Shown here piece by piece: positions 24,932 through 33,250 of a DNA stretch of 64,000 nucleotides; the stretch's first letter is position 1; each line of letters starts with the position of its first letter. Below the pieces are notes generated by a model, which was not told where the DNA came from, ran no database searches, and saw only the letters and a list, made by a program, of their open reading frames with translations. Position numbers and translations under genes: made by a program. The DNA comes from Streptomyces cavernicola. GTDB taxonomy: Bacteria; Actinomycetota; Actinomycetes; Streptomycetales; Streptomycetaceae. The stretch lies in contig NZ_JASCIQ010000010.1 of assembly GCF_029968035.1 (NCBI RefSeq), positions 1 through 64,000 of the forward strand. Reading direction: 5' to 3'.

Positions 24932-26263
24932 GTGGTGCACCAGACTGTGGCCATGGGGATCAGGCAGGGCGGTACGCGGACGGCTGCTGCGCCGGAGAGG
25001 CTCGACGCGGCCGCCGTGCACGCCCAGGTCCAGCACCGCTGGGACGTCTTCCTGCGCTGGGGCCCGTACGTCCTGCTCGGTTTCACCGCCGTCCTCATGG
25101 TCGCGACCGCCGGGATGCTCCTGGAGTCGACCGCCGAGCGGTGGGCGGCCGCCGGGCTGGTCGCGGCCGGGTTCGCGCTGCAGGTGTGGTGGAGCGCGGC
25201 GGGCCGCGGGGCCGGCTGCCCGAGCCCGGCGGGCTCGGTCTACTACTGGGCTCGCTGGGCCATCGGCTTCACGCTGTCCTGGCTCGACCCGTTCGCGGCG
25301 TTCTACGCGGTGCTCGGCTACTTCGGCGCGGAGCGGCTGCTGCCGCGCCGACTCGTGCCGCTGGGGCTCTTCGCCAGCGCGGTGACGATGGCCGGTACGC
25401 AGTCGGGCGGGTTCCCGCCGAAGGACCTGGGCCAGCTCGGCCTGTTCGCCGCGGTCCTCGCCGTGCACATCGCGCTGATCTACGTGTTCGGGCAGCTCGC
25501 CCTGCACGAGGAGAAGCGGGCCACCGTGCACATGGCGGCCATCGCCGAGCTGGAGGAGACCAACGCCCGGCTGCAGCAGGCGCTCGACGAGAACGCCGCC
25601 CTGCACGCCCAACTCCTCGTCCAGGCGCGGGAGGCGGGCGTCGCCGACGAGCGGCGGCGGCTCGCCGCGGAGATCCACGACACGATCGCGCAGGGCCTGA
25701 CCGGGATCATCGCCCAGCTGCAGGTCGTCTCGAACGCCGCCGACCCGGCCCTCGCCGAGCAGCACCTGAGCCGCGCCTCCGCCCTGGCCCGGCACAGCCT
25801 GGGCGAGGCCCGCCGCTCGGTGCAGAACCTCGGCCCGGCCGCCCTGGAGCACCACGCGCTGCCCGAGGCGCTGCGGCAGACGGTGACCGAGTGGGCCGAA
25901 CGCACCGGCGTGCGGGCCCAGTTCACGGTCACGGGCGCGGCCGAGCCGCTGCACGACGAGATCGAGGCGACGCTCCTGCGGATCGCCCAGGAGGCGCTGT
26001 CCAACGCGGACCGGCACGCGCGCGCGGGCCGGGTGGGCGTCACCCTGTCGTACATGGCCGGCGAGGTCGCACTCGACGTACGGGACGACGGCCGGGGCTT
26101 CGACCCGCGCTCCGTACCGCCGCGCCACGGCTCGGGCGGCTTCGGGCTCGACGGGATGCGGGCGCGGGCGGAGCGGGTCGCGGGGGCCGTGACGGTCGAG
26201 TCCGAGCGGGGGCAGGGCACGGCGGTCTCCGCTCGCGTACCGTTGCTGCGCCATGACCAGTGA
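24932..26263 (+). CDS. Sensor histidine kinase, NarL/DesK-type
   Basis: This 443-residue membrane kinase has about five hydrophobic segments between residues 35 and 190 and lacks a large extracellular domain, so it probably senses within the membrane. A coiled linker leads to the HisKA_3 dimerisation domain with RRRLAAEIHDTIAQGL, where His249 is phosphorylated. The HATPase domain ends the protein (ALSNADRHARAG, VRDDGRGFD, GFGLDGMRARAE). The start is GTG at 24932, seven bases after GGGAG; ATG 24953 is an alternative. It overlaps the response regulator by 11 bases and follows the exporter genes directly. Confidence 0.92.
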   Translation: MVHQTVAMGIRQGGTRTAAAPERLDAAAVHAQVQHRWDVFLRWGPYVLLGFTAVLMVATAGMLLESTAERWAAAGLVAAGFALQVWWSAAGRGAGCPSPAGSVYYWARWAIGFTLSWLDPFAAFYAVLGYFGAERLLPRRLVPLGLFASAVTMAGTQSGGFPPKDLGQLGLFAAVLAVHIALIYVFGQLALHEEKRATVHMAAIAELEETNARLQQALDENAALHAQLLVQAREAGVADERRRLAAEIHDTIAQGLTGIIAQLQVVSNAADPALAEQHLSRASALARHSLGEARRSVQNLGPAALEHHALPEALRQTVTEWAERTGVRAQFTVTGAAEPLHDEIEATLLRIAQEALSNADRHARAGRVGVTLSYMAGEVALDVRDDGRGFDPRSVPPRHGSGGFGLDGMRARAERVAGAVTVESERGQGTAVSARVPLLRHDQ

Positions 26264-26915
26264 CCCCATCACCCTCCTGATCGTCGACGACCATCCCGTC
26301 GTACGGGACGGCCTGCGCGGCATGTTCGCGACGGCGCCGGGCTTCGACGGGCCGGGCTCCGCAGAACGCGGCTTCGACGTGCTCGGCGAGGCCTCCGACG
26401 GGGTCGAGGCGGTCCGGCTCGTGGCCGAGCTCGACCCGGACGTCGTCCTGATGGACCTGCGGATGCCGGGCGGCGGCGGGGTCGCCGCCATCGCGGAGCT
26501 GACCCGCACCGGGGCGCGCGCCAAGGTCCTGGTCCTCACCACGTACGACACCGACTCGGACACGCTGCCCGCGATCGAGGCGGGCGCGACGGGCTACCTC
26601 CTCAAGGACGCCCCGCGCGACGAGCTGTTCACCGCGGTCCGCGCCGCCGCCGATGGCCGTACGGTCCTCTCTCCCGCGGTCGCGTCGCGCCTGGTGTCCC
26701 GCGTACGAGCCCCCGGCAGCGAGCCCCTCTCGACCCGCGAGCGCGAGGTACTCACCCTGGTCGCGAAGGGCACCCCCAACCGCGAGATCGCCGCGGAGCT
26801 GTTCATCAGCGAGGCGACGGTGAAGACCCATCTGACGCACATCTACGGCAAGTTGGGCGTCAAGGACCGGGCAGCGGCGGTGGCCACGGCGTACGACCGG
26901 GGCATTCTCGGCTGA
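26253..26915 (+). CDS. NarL/LuxR-family response regulator
   Basis: This 220-residue regulator has a receiver domain (about 1-135) with the acidic pair DDH, phosphoacceptor Asp68 in LMDLRMPGG, Thr in LTTYDT and Lys in LLKDAP. The receiver has an insert of roughly a dozen residues after helix 1 (FDGPGSAERGFD). The LuxR helix-turn-helix (about 150-215) reads LSTREREVLTLVAKG and EATVKTHLTHIYGKLGV. It is the partner of the kinase that overlaps it by 11 bases. The most likely target is the exporter operon itself. Confidence 0.93.
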   Translation: MTSDPITLLIVDDHPVVRDGLRGMFATAPGFDGPGSAERGFDVLGEASDGVEAVRLVAELDPDVVLMDLRMPGGGGVAAIAELTRTGARAKVLVLTTYDTDSDTLPAIEAGATGYLLKDAPRDELFTAVRAAADGRTVLSPAVASRLVSRVRAPGSEPLSTREREVLTLVAKGTPNREIAAELFISEATVKTHLTHIYGKLGVKDRAAAVATAYDRGILG

Positions 26916-26958
26916 GCGCCGCACCCCTACGAGACCCGAGAGGCCTGATCCCGCCACC

Positions 26959-27234
26959 ATGTCCACCCACTTCTCGAACGACACCCTGGAGCTCTTCCTC
27001 TCCCGCGCCCGGATCTTCCCGGCGCTCGCGGTCCCGGCGTATCTGGCGTTTCTGGGCTTCCTGGTGAGCGAGGAGGGCTGGCGCTGGAGTTTTCTCGCGC
27101 TGATCGCTCTGCCCCCGGTGGCGGCGGTGCTGGGCCACGTGGCGAAGCGGGACATCCGTGCGGGACTTGGGGCAGCGGCGATCGCCCTGGCCCTTGCGCC
27201 ACTGCTGGTGGTGGGGGCGGTCGAGGCGCTGTAG
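26959..27234 (+). CDS. Small membrane protein of unknown function
   Basis: This 91-residue protein has three hydrophobic stretches: FPALAVPAYLAFLGFLVS, WSFLALIALPPVAAVLGHVA and AAIALALAPLLVVGAVEAL. I do not recognise a named family, but the pattern of short helices with a KRD loop resembles small Streptomyces proteins of the DUF4190 kind. It starts with ATG 43 bases after the response regulator gene and is probably the last gene of that operon. It could be an accessory to the sensor kinase or the exporter; this is inferred from position. Confidence 0.6.
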   Translation: MSTHFSNDTLELFLSRARIFPALAVPAYLAFLGFLVSEEGWRWSFLALIALPPVAAVLGHVAKRDIRAGLGAAAIALALAPLLVVGAVEAL

Positions 27235-27666
27235 CGCCCCGACAGGGGCGCGGGGCTGTGACATCAGCGGCTCCGCCGCGGGGCGCGAGCAACCACGACG
27301 GCGGGAAAGCCGGACGACGGCGCCGCAGCCACGCGGCGGCAGCCGCATATCGGGCACAGCCGGGAAGGGGCGGGGAGGGGAACAGATCCGGCCCCCGCCG
27401 ACCGTCCCGCCCCGCTCCGCATAGCGAACACCCTCCACCGGCCAGCGAACAGTTTCGGCCAACCTCATGGCGCGGTCATGACAGGACTGGTCACTGCTGC
27501 CACTCTTCCCCTGCGTCGAACGCGCCGGCACCCCACCTCTTCACCGTCGGCCCGCTCGTCGCACACCCCCCACCTGCACCGTGCTCTGCCCCTGTTCTGC
27601 CCGGACGGCCACCCACCGTCCGGTCCCGTCGGCCGCGCGATCCGCGGCCCGCAGAAGGAGCCAGTC
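27235..27666. repeat. Dispersed intergenic repeat, copy 1, and protease promoter region
   Basis: Bases 27293-27382 form a 90-base segment repeated at 54497-54585 with over 90 percent identity by eye. It starts CCACGACGGCGGGAAAGCCG and ends GGGAAGGGGCGG. Both copies follow a gene end and a GGGGCGCGGGG motif, so the element probably works as a 3' transcript end. Bases 27383-27650 show no gene and should hold the promoter of the M4 protease. Confidence 0.7.
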
Positions 27667-29694
27667 GTGACACGCACCTCCCCCCGCACCTCCCCGCTCT
27701 CCCGGCGCAGACGCACCGGCGCCGTCGGCGCGCTGCTCGCCACCGCCGCCCTGCTCTCCGTGGGCCTGCAGTCCGGGCCCGCCGCGGCCGCGGGCAAGGC
27801 CGACCCGGGCGCGCTGCCCGCGAAGCTCTCCCCGTCCGAGCGCGCCGAGCTGCTGCGCGAAGCCGACGCCGAAAAGGCGCGTACGGCCAAGGAGTTGGGC
27901 CTCGGCTCGAAGGAACGGCTCGTCGTCCGGGACGTGGTCCAGGACCGCGACGGCACCACCCACACCCGCTACGAGCGCACCTACGACGGAATGCCCGTAC
28001 TCGGCGGCGACCTGATCGTCAGGACCAGCGAGGCCGGCCGCACCGAGGGCGTCACCAAGGCCGCCAAGGCCAAGCTGAGCGGGGTCGACACCCGCGCCGA
28101 GGTCGCCGCGAAGTCCGCCGAACGCCAGGCGCTCGGGATCGCGAAGGCCGACGGCACCACCGAGGCCGAGGCCGAGCGCGCGCCGCGCAAGGTCGTCTGG
28201 ATGGGCGACGGCGGCAAGCCGGTCCTCGCGTACGAGACCGTCGTCGGCGGGCTGCAGAAGGACGGCACGCCCAACGAGCTGCACGTCGTCACCGACGCCC
28301 GCACCGGCGAGAAGCTCTTCGAGCGCCAGGCCGTGCACACCGGCACCGGCAACACCCAGTACAGCGGCCAAGTCACCCTCGGCACCGCCCAGTCGGGCAG
28401 CGGCTACACCCTCAGCGACACCGGCCGCGGCAACCACCGCACGTACAACCTGAACCGCTCCACCTCCGGGCAGGGCACCCTGTTCAGCGGGGCCGACGAC
28501 GTGTGGGGCGACGGCTCCCCGTCGAACCTGGAGACCGCGGGCGCCGACGCGCACTACGGGGCCGCGCTGACCTGGGACTACTACAAGAACGTGCACGGCC
28601 GCAGCGGCATCCGCGGGGACGGCGTGGGCGCGTACTCCCGGGTCCACTACGGCAGCAACTACGTCAACGCCTTCTGGCAGGACACCTGCTTCTGCATGAC
28701 GTACGGCGACGGCTCCGGCAATGCCAAGCCGCTGACCTCGATCGACGTGGCCGCGCACGAGATGACCCACGGCGTCACCTCCAACACCGCGGGCCTCGTC
28801 TACAGCGGCGAGTCCGGCGGCCTCAACGAGGCCACCAGCGACATCTTCGCCGCCGCCGTGGAGTTCCACGCGAACAACGCCCAGGACGTGGGCGACTACC
28901 TCGTCGGCGAGAAGATCGACATCCGCGGCGACGGCACCCCGCTGCGCTACATGGACAAGCCGAGCCGCGACGGCAACTCCAAGGACTACTGGTACTCGGG
29001 CATCGGCAACGTCGACGTCCACTACTCCTCCGGCCCCGCCAACCACTGGTTCTACCTGCTCTCCGAGGGCAGCGGGCAGAAGACCGTCAACGGCGTCTCG
29101 TACGACTCGCCGACCTCCGACGGGCTCCCGGTGACCGGCATCGGCCGCGAGAAGGCCGCGCTGATCTGGTTCAAGGCGCTGACCACCAAGTTCAACTCCC
29201 GTACGGACTACGCGGGGGCGCGCACCGGGACCGAAGCGGTGGCCGCCGAGCTGTACGGCACGTCGAGCGCCGAGTACAAGGCCGTGCAGGACGCATGGGC
29301 CGGCGTCAACGTCGGCGCCCGGCCGGGCGGCGGCACCCCCGGCGGCACCGTGTACGAGAACACCGCCGACGTGGCCATTCCGGACAACGGGGCGGCCGTC
29401 ACCTCGTCCATCTCCGTCGCCGACCGGACCGGCAACGCGCCGTCCGGCCTGCAGGTGGGCGTGGACATCGAACACACCTGGCGCGGCGACCTCGTGGTGG
29501 ACCTGGTCGCTCCGGACGGCTCGGTCTACAACCTGAAGCCGTTCAGCTCGTCCGACTCGGCCGACGACGTGCGGACCACGTACACCGTCGACGCGTCCGC
29601 CGAACTCGCCGCGGGCACCTGGAAGTTGCGGGTGCAGGACCAGGCGTCGCAGGACACCGGCTACATCAACAGCTGGAAGCTGACCTTCCCGTAG
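27667..29694 (+). CDS. Secreted M4 (thermolysin-type) metallopeptidase with C-terminal P domain
   Basis: This 675-residue secreted zinc protease has a twin-basic signal peptide (RRRRTGAVGALLATAALLSV, cleaved near AAAA). An FTP/PepSY propeptide follows (about 45-210), then the M4 catalytic domain (about 225-545), with HEMTH starting at His364 and the third zinc ligand Glu in GGLNEATSDIF. The C-terminal proprotein-convertase P domain (about 560-675) begins YENTADVAIPDNG. I chose the GTG at 27667 because GAAGGAG precedes it; the frame is open up to 27478 without a signal sequence. A closely related protease without the P domain follows. Confidence 0.95.
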   Translation: MTRTSPRTSPLSRRRRTGAVGALLATAALLSVGLQSGPAAAAGKADPGALPAKLSPSERAELLREADAEKARTAKELGLGSKERLVVRDVVQDRDGTTHTRYERTYDGMPVLGGDLIVRTSEAGRTEGVTKAAKAKLSGVDTRAEVAAKSAERQALGIAKADGTTEAEAERAPRKVVWMGDGGKPVLAYETVVGGLQKDGTPNELHVVTDARTGEKLFERQAVHTGTGNTQYSGQVTLGTAQSGSGYTLSDTGRGNHRTYNLNRSTSGQGTLFSGADDVWGDGSPSNLETAGADAHYGAALTWDYYKNVHGRSGIRGDGVGAYSRVHYGSNYVNAFWQDTCFCMTYGDGSGNAKPLTSIDVAAHEMTHGVTSNTAGLVYSGESGGLNEATSDIFAAAVEFHANNAQDVGDYLVGEKIDIRGDGTPLRYMDKPSRDGNSKDYWYSGIGNVDVHYSSGPANHWFYLLSEGSGQKTVNGVSYDSPTSDGLPVTGIGREKAALIWFKALTTKFNSRTDYAGARTGTEAVAAELYGTSSAEYKAVQDAWAGVNVGARPGGGTPGGTVYENTADVAIPDNGAAVTSSISVADRTGNAPSGLQVGVDIEHTWRGDLVVDLVAPDGSVYNLKPFSSSDSADDVRTTYTVDASAELAAGTWKLRVQDQASQDTGYINSWKLTFP

Positions 29695-29741
29695 GCCCTG
29701 TCCCGTAGCCCCTGTGGCGACAAACGGGACGACTGGGACGA

Positions 29742-29781
29742 CTGGGCGGCGTCGGGGCAACTTGCCCCCGGCGTCGCCCAG
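29742..29781 (+). terminator. Terminator hairpin after the first M4 protease
   Basis: CTGGGCG at 29742-29748 pairs with CGCCCAG at 29775-29781, and CGGGGCAA with TTGCCCC within it, giving a long stem with a CT tip. It lies 48 bases after the stop codon. The remaining spacer to 29976 holds a pair of GGTCAA motifs near 29815-29830 that may belong to the promoter of the second protease. Confidence 0.7.
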
Positions 29782-29976
29782 TTCGCATACCGGATGCCAC
29801 ACCACGGTTATTGGTCAAGATTCGGTCAACCTGGCGACACCCCGATGACATGTACGCGCCGCCAATGACACTCTCTCCCCGCACGGCACAGCCGCAACAC
29901 GGCATCAGCACCTAGTACTTCCCCGTCCGGGTGGTCCCCCACGCCGTCCGGACACCCCCACATCCAGGGAGTAAGA

Positions 29977-31578
29977 GTGTCGCCCCACATATCGCGTCAC
30001 GTTTCCGCCAGACGAGCCACCACCGCCGTCGGCACAGCGATCGTCGCCGCCGCCCTCATCGGCACCGGCCTGAGCACCGCCAACGCGGCGCCCACCGCCG
30101 AGAAGGCGCCCGCCGCATCGCCCGCCAAGCTCTCCGCCTCGCAGCGCGCCGAGCTGCTGCGCGACGCCGACGCCGAAAAGGCCCGTACGGCCAAGGAGTT
30201 GGGCCTCTCCGGCGCCGAGAAGCTCGTCGTCCGCGACGTCGTCAAGGACCGCGACGGCAGCATCCACACCCGCTACGAGCGCACCTACGACGGACTGCCC
30301 GTCCTCGGCGGCGACCTGGTCGTGCACGAGACCAAGTCCCGTAAGACGGAAGGCGTCACGAAGGCCCGCTCCGGCGAGCTGAAGGTCGACACCGCCCGCG
30401 CCAAGGCCGCCCCGGAGGGCTCCCGCGCCGTCGTCTGGGCGGCGAGCGGCACCCCGCGCCTCGCGTACGAGAAGGTCGTCAAGGGCACCAAGAAGGACGG
30501 CACTCCGAGCAAGCTGCACATCGTCACGGACGCCCGCACCGGCAAGAAGATCTTCCAGTGGGACACCATCCACACGGGGACCGGCCACACGCAGTACAGC
30601 GGTGACGTGGAGCTCGGCAGCAAGCAGGAGTCGAGCGGCTTCTCCCTCACCGACAGCACCCGCGGCGACCACAAGACGTACGACCTGGCCAACGGCACCT
30701 CGGGCCAGGGCAAGCTGGTGGCCGGCGCGGACGACGAGTGGGGCGACGGCACCGCCGCCAACAAGGAGACCGCCGCCGCCGACGCGCACTTCGGCGCCGC
30801 GCTCACCTGGGACTACTACAAGAACGTGCACGGCCGCGACGGCATCAAGGGCGACGGCGTCGGCGCGTACTCCCGGGTCCACTACGGCGACAGCTACGTC
30901 AACGCCTTCTGGGACGACAGCTGCTTCTGCATGACGTACGGCGACGGCGAGGGCAACGCCAAGCCGCTCACGTCGATCGACGTGGCCGCGCACGAGATGA
31001 CCCACGGCGTCACCTCCAACACCGCGGGCCTGATCTACAGCGGCGAGTCCGGCGGCCTCAACGAGGCCACCTCCGACATCTTCGGCTCCAGCGTGGAGTT
31101 CTCCGCGAACAACTCCGAGGACGTCGGCGACTACCTCATCGGCGAGAAGATCGACATCCGCGGCGACGGCACCCCGCTGCGCTACATGGACAAGCCGAGC
31201 AAGGACGGCAAGTCCAAGGACGACTGGTACCAGGGCATCGGCGGCATCGACGTCCACTACTCGTCGGGCGTCGCCAACCACTTCTTCTACCTGCTGTCCG
31301 AGGGCAGCGGCGCGAAGGAGATCAACGGCGTGAAGTACGACTCCCCGACCGCCGACGGCCAGCCCGTCACCGGCATCGGGCGGGACAAGGCCGAGAAGAT
31401 CTGGTTCAAGGCCCTGACCACGTACATGACGTCGAGGACCGACTACGCCGCCGCGCGTACGGCGACCCTCGACGCCGCCAAGGACCTCTACGGCGCGGAC
31501 TCCGCCGAGCAGAAGGCCGTCGACGCGGCCTGGGCGGGCGTCAACGTCAAGGCCGCCAAGGGCGGCAAGCAGCGCTGA
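29977..31578 (+). CDS. Secreted M4 (thermolysin-type) metallopeptidase without P domain
   Basis: This 533-residue paralog of the preceding protease has a signal peptide (about residues 1-37, ending TANAAPTAEK), a propeptide with the same KLSASQRAELLRDADAEKAR start, and the M4 domain with HEMTH at His339 and GGLNEATSDIF. It stops soon after the catalytic domain, so no P domain is present. The start is GTG at 29977 with GGGAGTAAGA upstream. High identity with the neighbour over the whole shared length points to a tandem duplication, followed by gain or loss of the P domain. Both probably degrade external protein. Confidence 0.94.
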   Translation: MSPHISRHVSARRATTAVGTAIVAAALIGTGLSTANAAPTAEKAPAASPAKLSASQRAELLRDADAEKARTAKELGLSGAEKLVVRDVVKDRDGSIHTRYERTYDGLPVLGGDLVVHETKSRKTEGVTKARSGELKVDTARAKAAPEGSRAVVWAASGTPRLAYEKVVKGTKKDGTPSKLHIVTDARTGKKIFQWDTIHTGTGHTQYSGDVELGSKQESSGFSLTDSTRGDHKTYDLANGTSGQGKLVAGADDEWGDGTAANKETAAADAHFGAALTWDYYKNVHGRDGIKGDGVGAYSRVHYGDSYVNAFWDDSCFCMTYGDGEGNAKPLTSIDVAAHEMTHGVTSNTAGLIYSGESGGLNEATSDIFGSSVEFSANNSEDVGDYLIGEKIDIRGDGTPLRYMDKPSKDGKSKDDWYQGIGGIDVHYSSGVANHFFYLLSEGSGAKEINGVKYDSPTADGQPVTGIGRDKAEKIWFKALTTYMTSRTDYAAARTATLDAAKDLYGADSAEQKAVDAAWAGVNVKAAKGGKQR

Positions 31579-31614
31579 ACTGCGGGCGGATGAGCTGCAG
31601 TTGACGTGAACGGC

Positions 31615-31645
31615 GGGCGGTACCGGACCTGGTCCGGTACCGCCC
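31615..31645 (+). terminator. Perfect terminator hairpin
   Basis: GGGCGGTACCGGACC at 31615-31629 and GGTCCGGTACCGCCC at 31631-31645 form a perfect 15-base stem, 37 bases after the second protease stop. Confidence 0.8.
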
Positions 31646-31676
31646 GTCCGCGTCGGCCGCCGGGCCCGGGTGGGCG

Positions 31677-31746
31677 CGGCCCGTTTCTCGCGGCCCGTTC
31701 CTCGCGGCCCGTTCCTCGCGGCCCGTTCCTCGCGGCCCGTTTCTCG
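31677..31746 (+). repeat. Five tandem copies of a 14-bp unit
   Basis: The unit CGGCCCGTTYCTCG begins at 31677, 31691, 31705, 31719 and 31733. The array lies between the terminator and the maltokinase gene, 100 bases upstream of its start. A 14-base period is not a codon multiple, so it is not a coding repeat. Its copy number may vary between strains. Confidence 0.85.
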
Positions 31747-31845
31747 CGGCGCGGCACCGGGCACCTGAACCCCACGCATACGGGCGCCTCCCCCAGGCCC
31801 TGGGCCGCGAGGCGGATTCCCCCGGCGGGAAGGGGACCGCTACGC

Positions 31846-33231
31846 ATGTCGGAGACCGTGCCCCGCTCCGGGACCGCACCGGCCCGGCCGTCCGCCGGCG
31901 CCGCACCGCGGCGGCTGCTCGACTCGCTCGCCCCGCTGCTGCGGGACTGGCTGCCACGGCAACGGTGGTTCGCGGGCAAGGGCCGGCCCGTCACCGGTTT
32001 CGCCCCGGTCGCGGCGACGGAACTGCGGCCGTCCTCGGCGGAGCCGGGCCTCCTCCACCTCCTCGTCGACGCCCGGCAGCCCGGCCGGGACACGGACTGC
32101 TACCAACTCCTGCTCGGCGTGCGGCGAACGCTCCCCGCCCCGCTCTCCGGCGCGCTCGTCGGCCGCCCCCGCGGCGGCCCCCTCGCCGGGCTCACCGTGT
32201 ACGAGGCGCTGCACGACCCGCTGCTCGCCGACGTGCTGCTCGACCTGCTGCGCACCCCCGGCGACCTGGGCCCGCTGCACTTCGAGCGCCCCCGCGGTCC
32301 GGCCGTCCCCGGCTCCCTCGCGCCCCGCGTCCTCGACGTGGAGCAGAGCAACTCCTCTCTCGTGTACGGCGACGCGTACATCTTCAAGCTGTTCCGCCGC
32401 GTCGCCCCCGGCACCCATCCCGAGCTGGAGCTGTCCCGCGCCCTGGCCCGCGCGGACTGCCCGCGCGTGCCGACCCCGGTGGCGTGGGCGGGGGCCCGGC
32501 CGGACGGCGCCGCCGAACCGTACGTCCTCGGCCTCCTTCAGCCCTTCGTCGCGGGCGCCGCCGACGGCTGGGCGCTCGCCCTGCGCGCCCTCTCCGAAGG
32601 TGCGGCGTTCACCCGCGAGGCGGCGGCGCTCGGCCGGGCCACCGCCGAGGTCCACCAGGCCCTGGCCCGCGCCCTGCCGACGGCCACGCTCTCCCGGACC
32701 CGGACGGAGGCCCTCGCCGCGGCGATGACGGAACGCCTCCACTCCACCGCCCGCGCCGTGCCCGCCCTGCGCCCTTACGCCCCCGCCCTGGCCGCCGCGT
32801 ACACCGCGCTCGGCGCGCTCGACGACACCCGCCGCATCGTCCAACGGGTCCACGGGGACCTGCACTTGGGGCAGTGCCTGTGCGGGGCCGACGGCGCCTG
32901 GCACGTCATCGACTTCGAGGGCGAGCCGGCCCGCCCCCTCGCCGAGCGCCGCCGCCCGCACCCGACCGTCCGCGACGTCGCGGGCATGCTCCGCTCCTTC
33001 GAATACGCCGCCTGCACCCACCGCGCCCCCGCCTGGGCGGCGGCCTGCCGGGACGCGTACTGCGACGGCTATGCCGAGGCCGCGGGCCACGACCCGCGCG
33101 CGGAACGGGTGCTGCTGCGGGCGTACGAGACGGACAAGGCGGTGTACGAGGTCCTGTACGAGGCCCGCCACCGCCCGGACTGGCTGCCGGTGCCGATGTC
33201 GGCGATACGGCGGTTGGCGGCGCCTCGCTAG
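31846..33231 (+). CDS. mak: Maltokinase
   Basis: This 461-residue kinase phosphorylates maltose to maltose-1-phosphate with ATP, feeding the GlgE pathway to alpha-glucan. I chose the ATG at 31846 (MSETVPRS) because GGGAAGGGG precedes it; the frame to 31606 runs through the tandem repeat. The N-terminal cap (about 20-130) has DWLPRQRWFAGKGRPV. The lobes carry VEQSNSSLVYGDAYIFKLFR, the catalytic VHGDLHLGQCL and the metal-binding VIDFEGEP. Unusually, no treS, glgE or glgB gene is adjacent; in many Streptomyces the pep2 gene sits in such an operon. It may be a second copy or have been separated from its partners. Confidence 0.9.
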   Translation: MSETVPRSGTAPARPSAGAAPRRLLDSLAPLLRDWLPRQRWFAGKGRPVTGFAPVAATELRPSSAEPGLLHLLVDARQPGRDTDCYQLLLGVRRTLPAPLSGALVGRPRGGPLAGLTVYEALHDPLLADVLLDLLRTPGDLGPLHFERPRGPAVPGSLAPRVLDVEQSNSSLVYGDAYIFKLFRRVAPGTHPELELSRALARADCPRVPTPVAWAGARPDGAAEPYVLGLLQPFVAGAADGWALALRALSEGAAFTREAAALGRATAEVHQALARALPTATLSRTRTEALAAAMTERLHSTARAVPALRPYAPALAAAYTALGALDDTRRIVQRVHGDLHLGQCLCGADGAWHVIDFEGEPARPLAERRRPHPTVRDVAGMLRSFEYAACTHRAPAWAAACRDAYCDGYAEAAGHDPRAERVLLRAYETDKAVYEVLYEARHRPDWLPVPMSAIRRLAAPR

Positions 33232-33250
33232 GGGGCTCCCCCAGTACCCG

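Noticed and set aside
27258-29708. An 816-codon frame overlapping the first M4 protease
   Set aside because: It is Arg-rich out-of-phase sequence. The protease frame has the signal peptide, propeptide and HEMTH motif.
31677-31746. CRISPR array
   Set aside because: The units are 14 bases and directly adjacent without spacers, so it is a simple tandem repeat. No cas genes are in the window.
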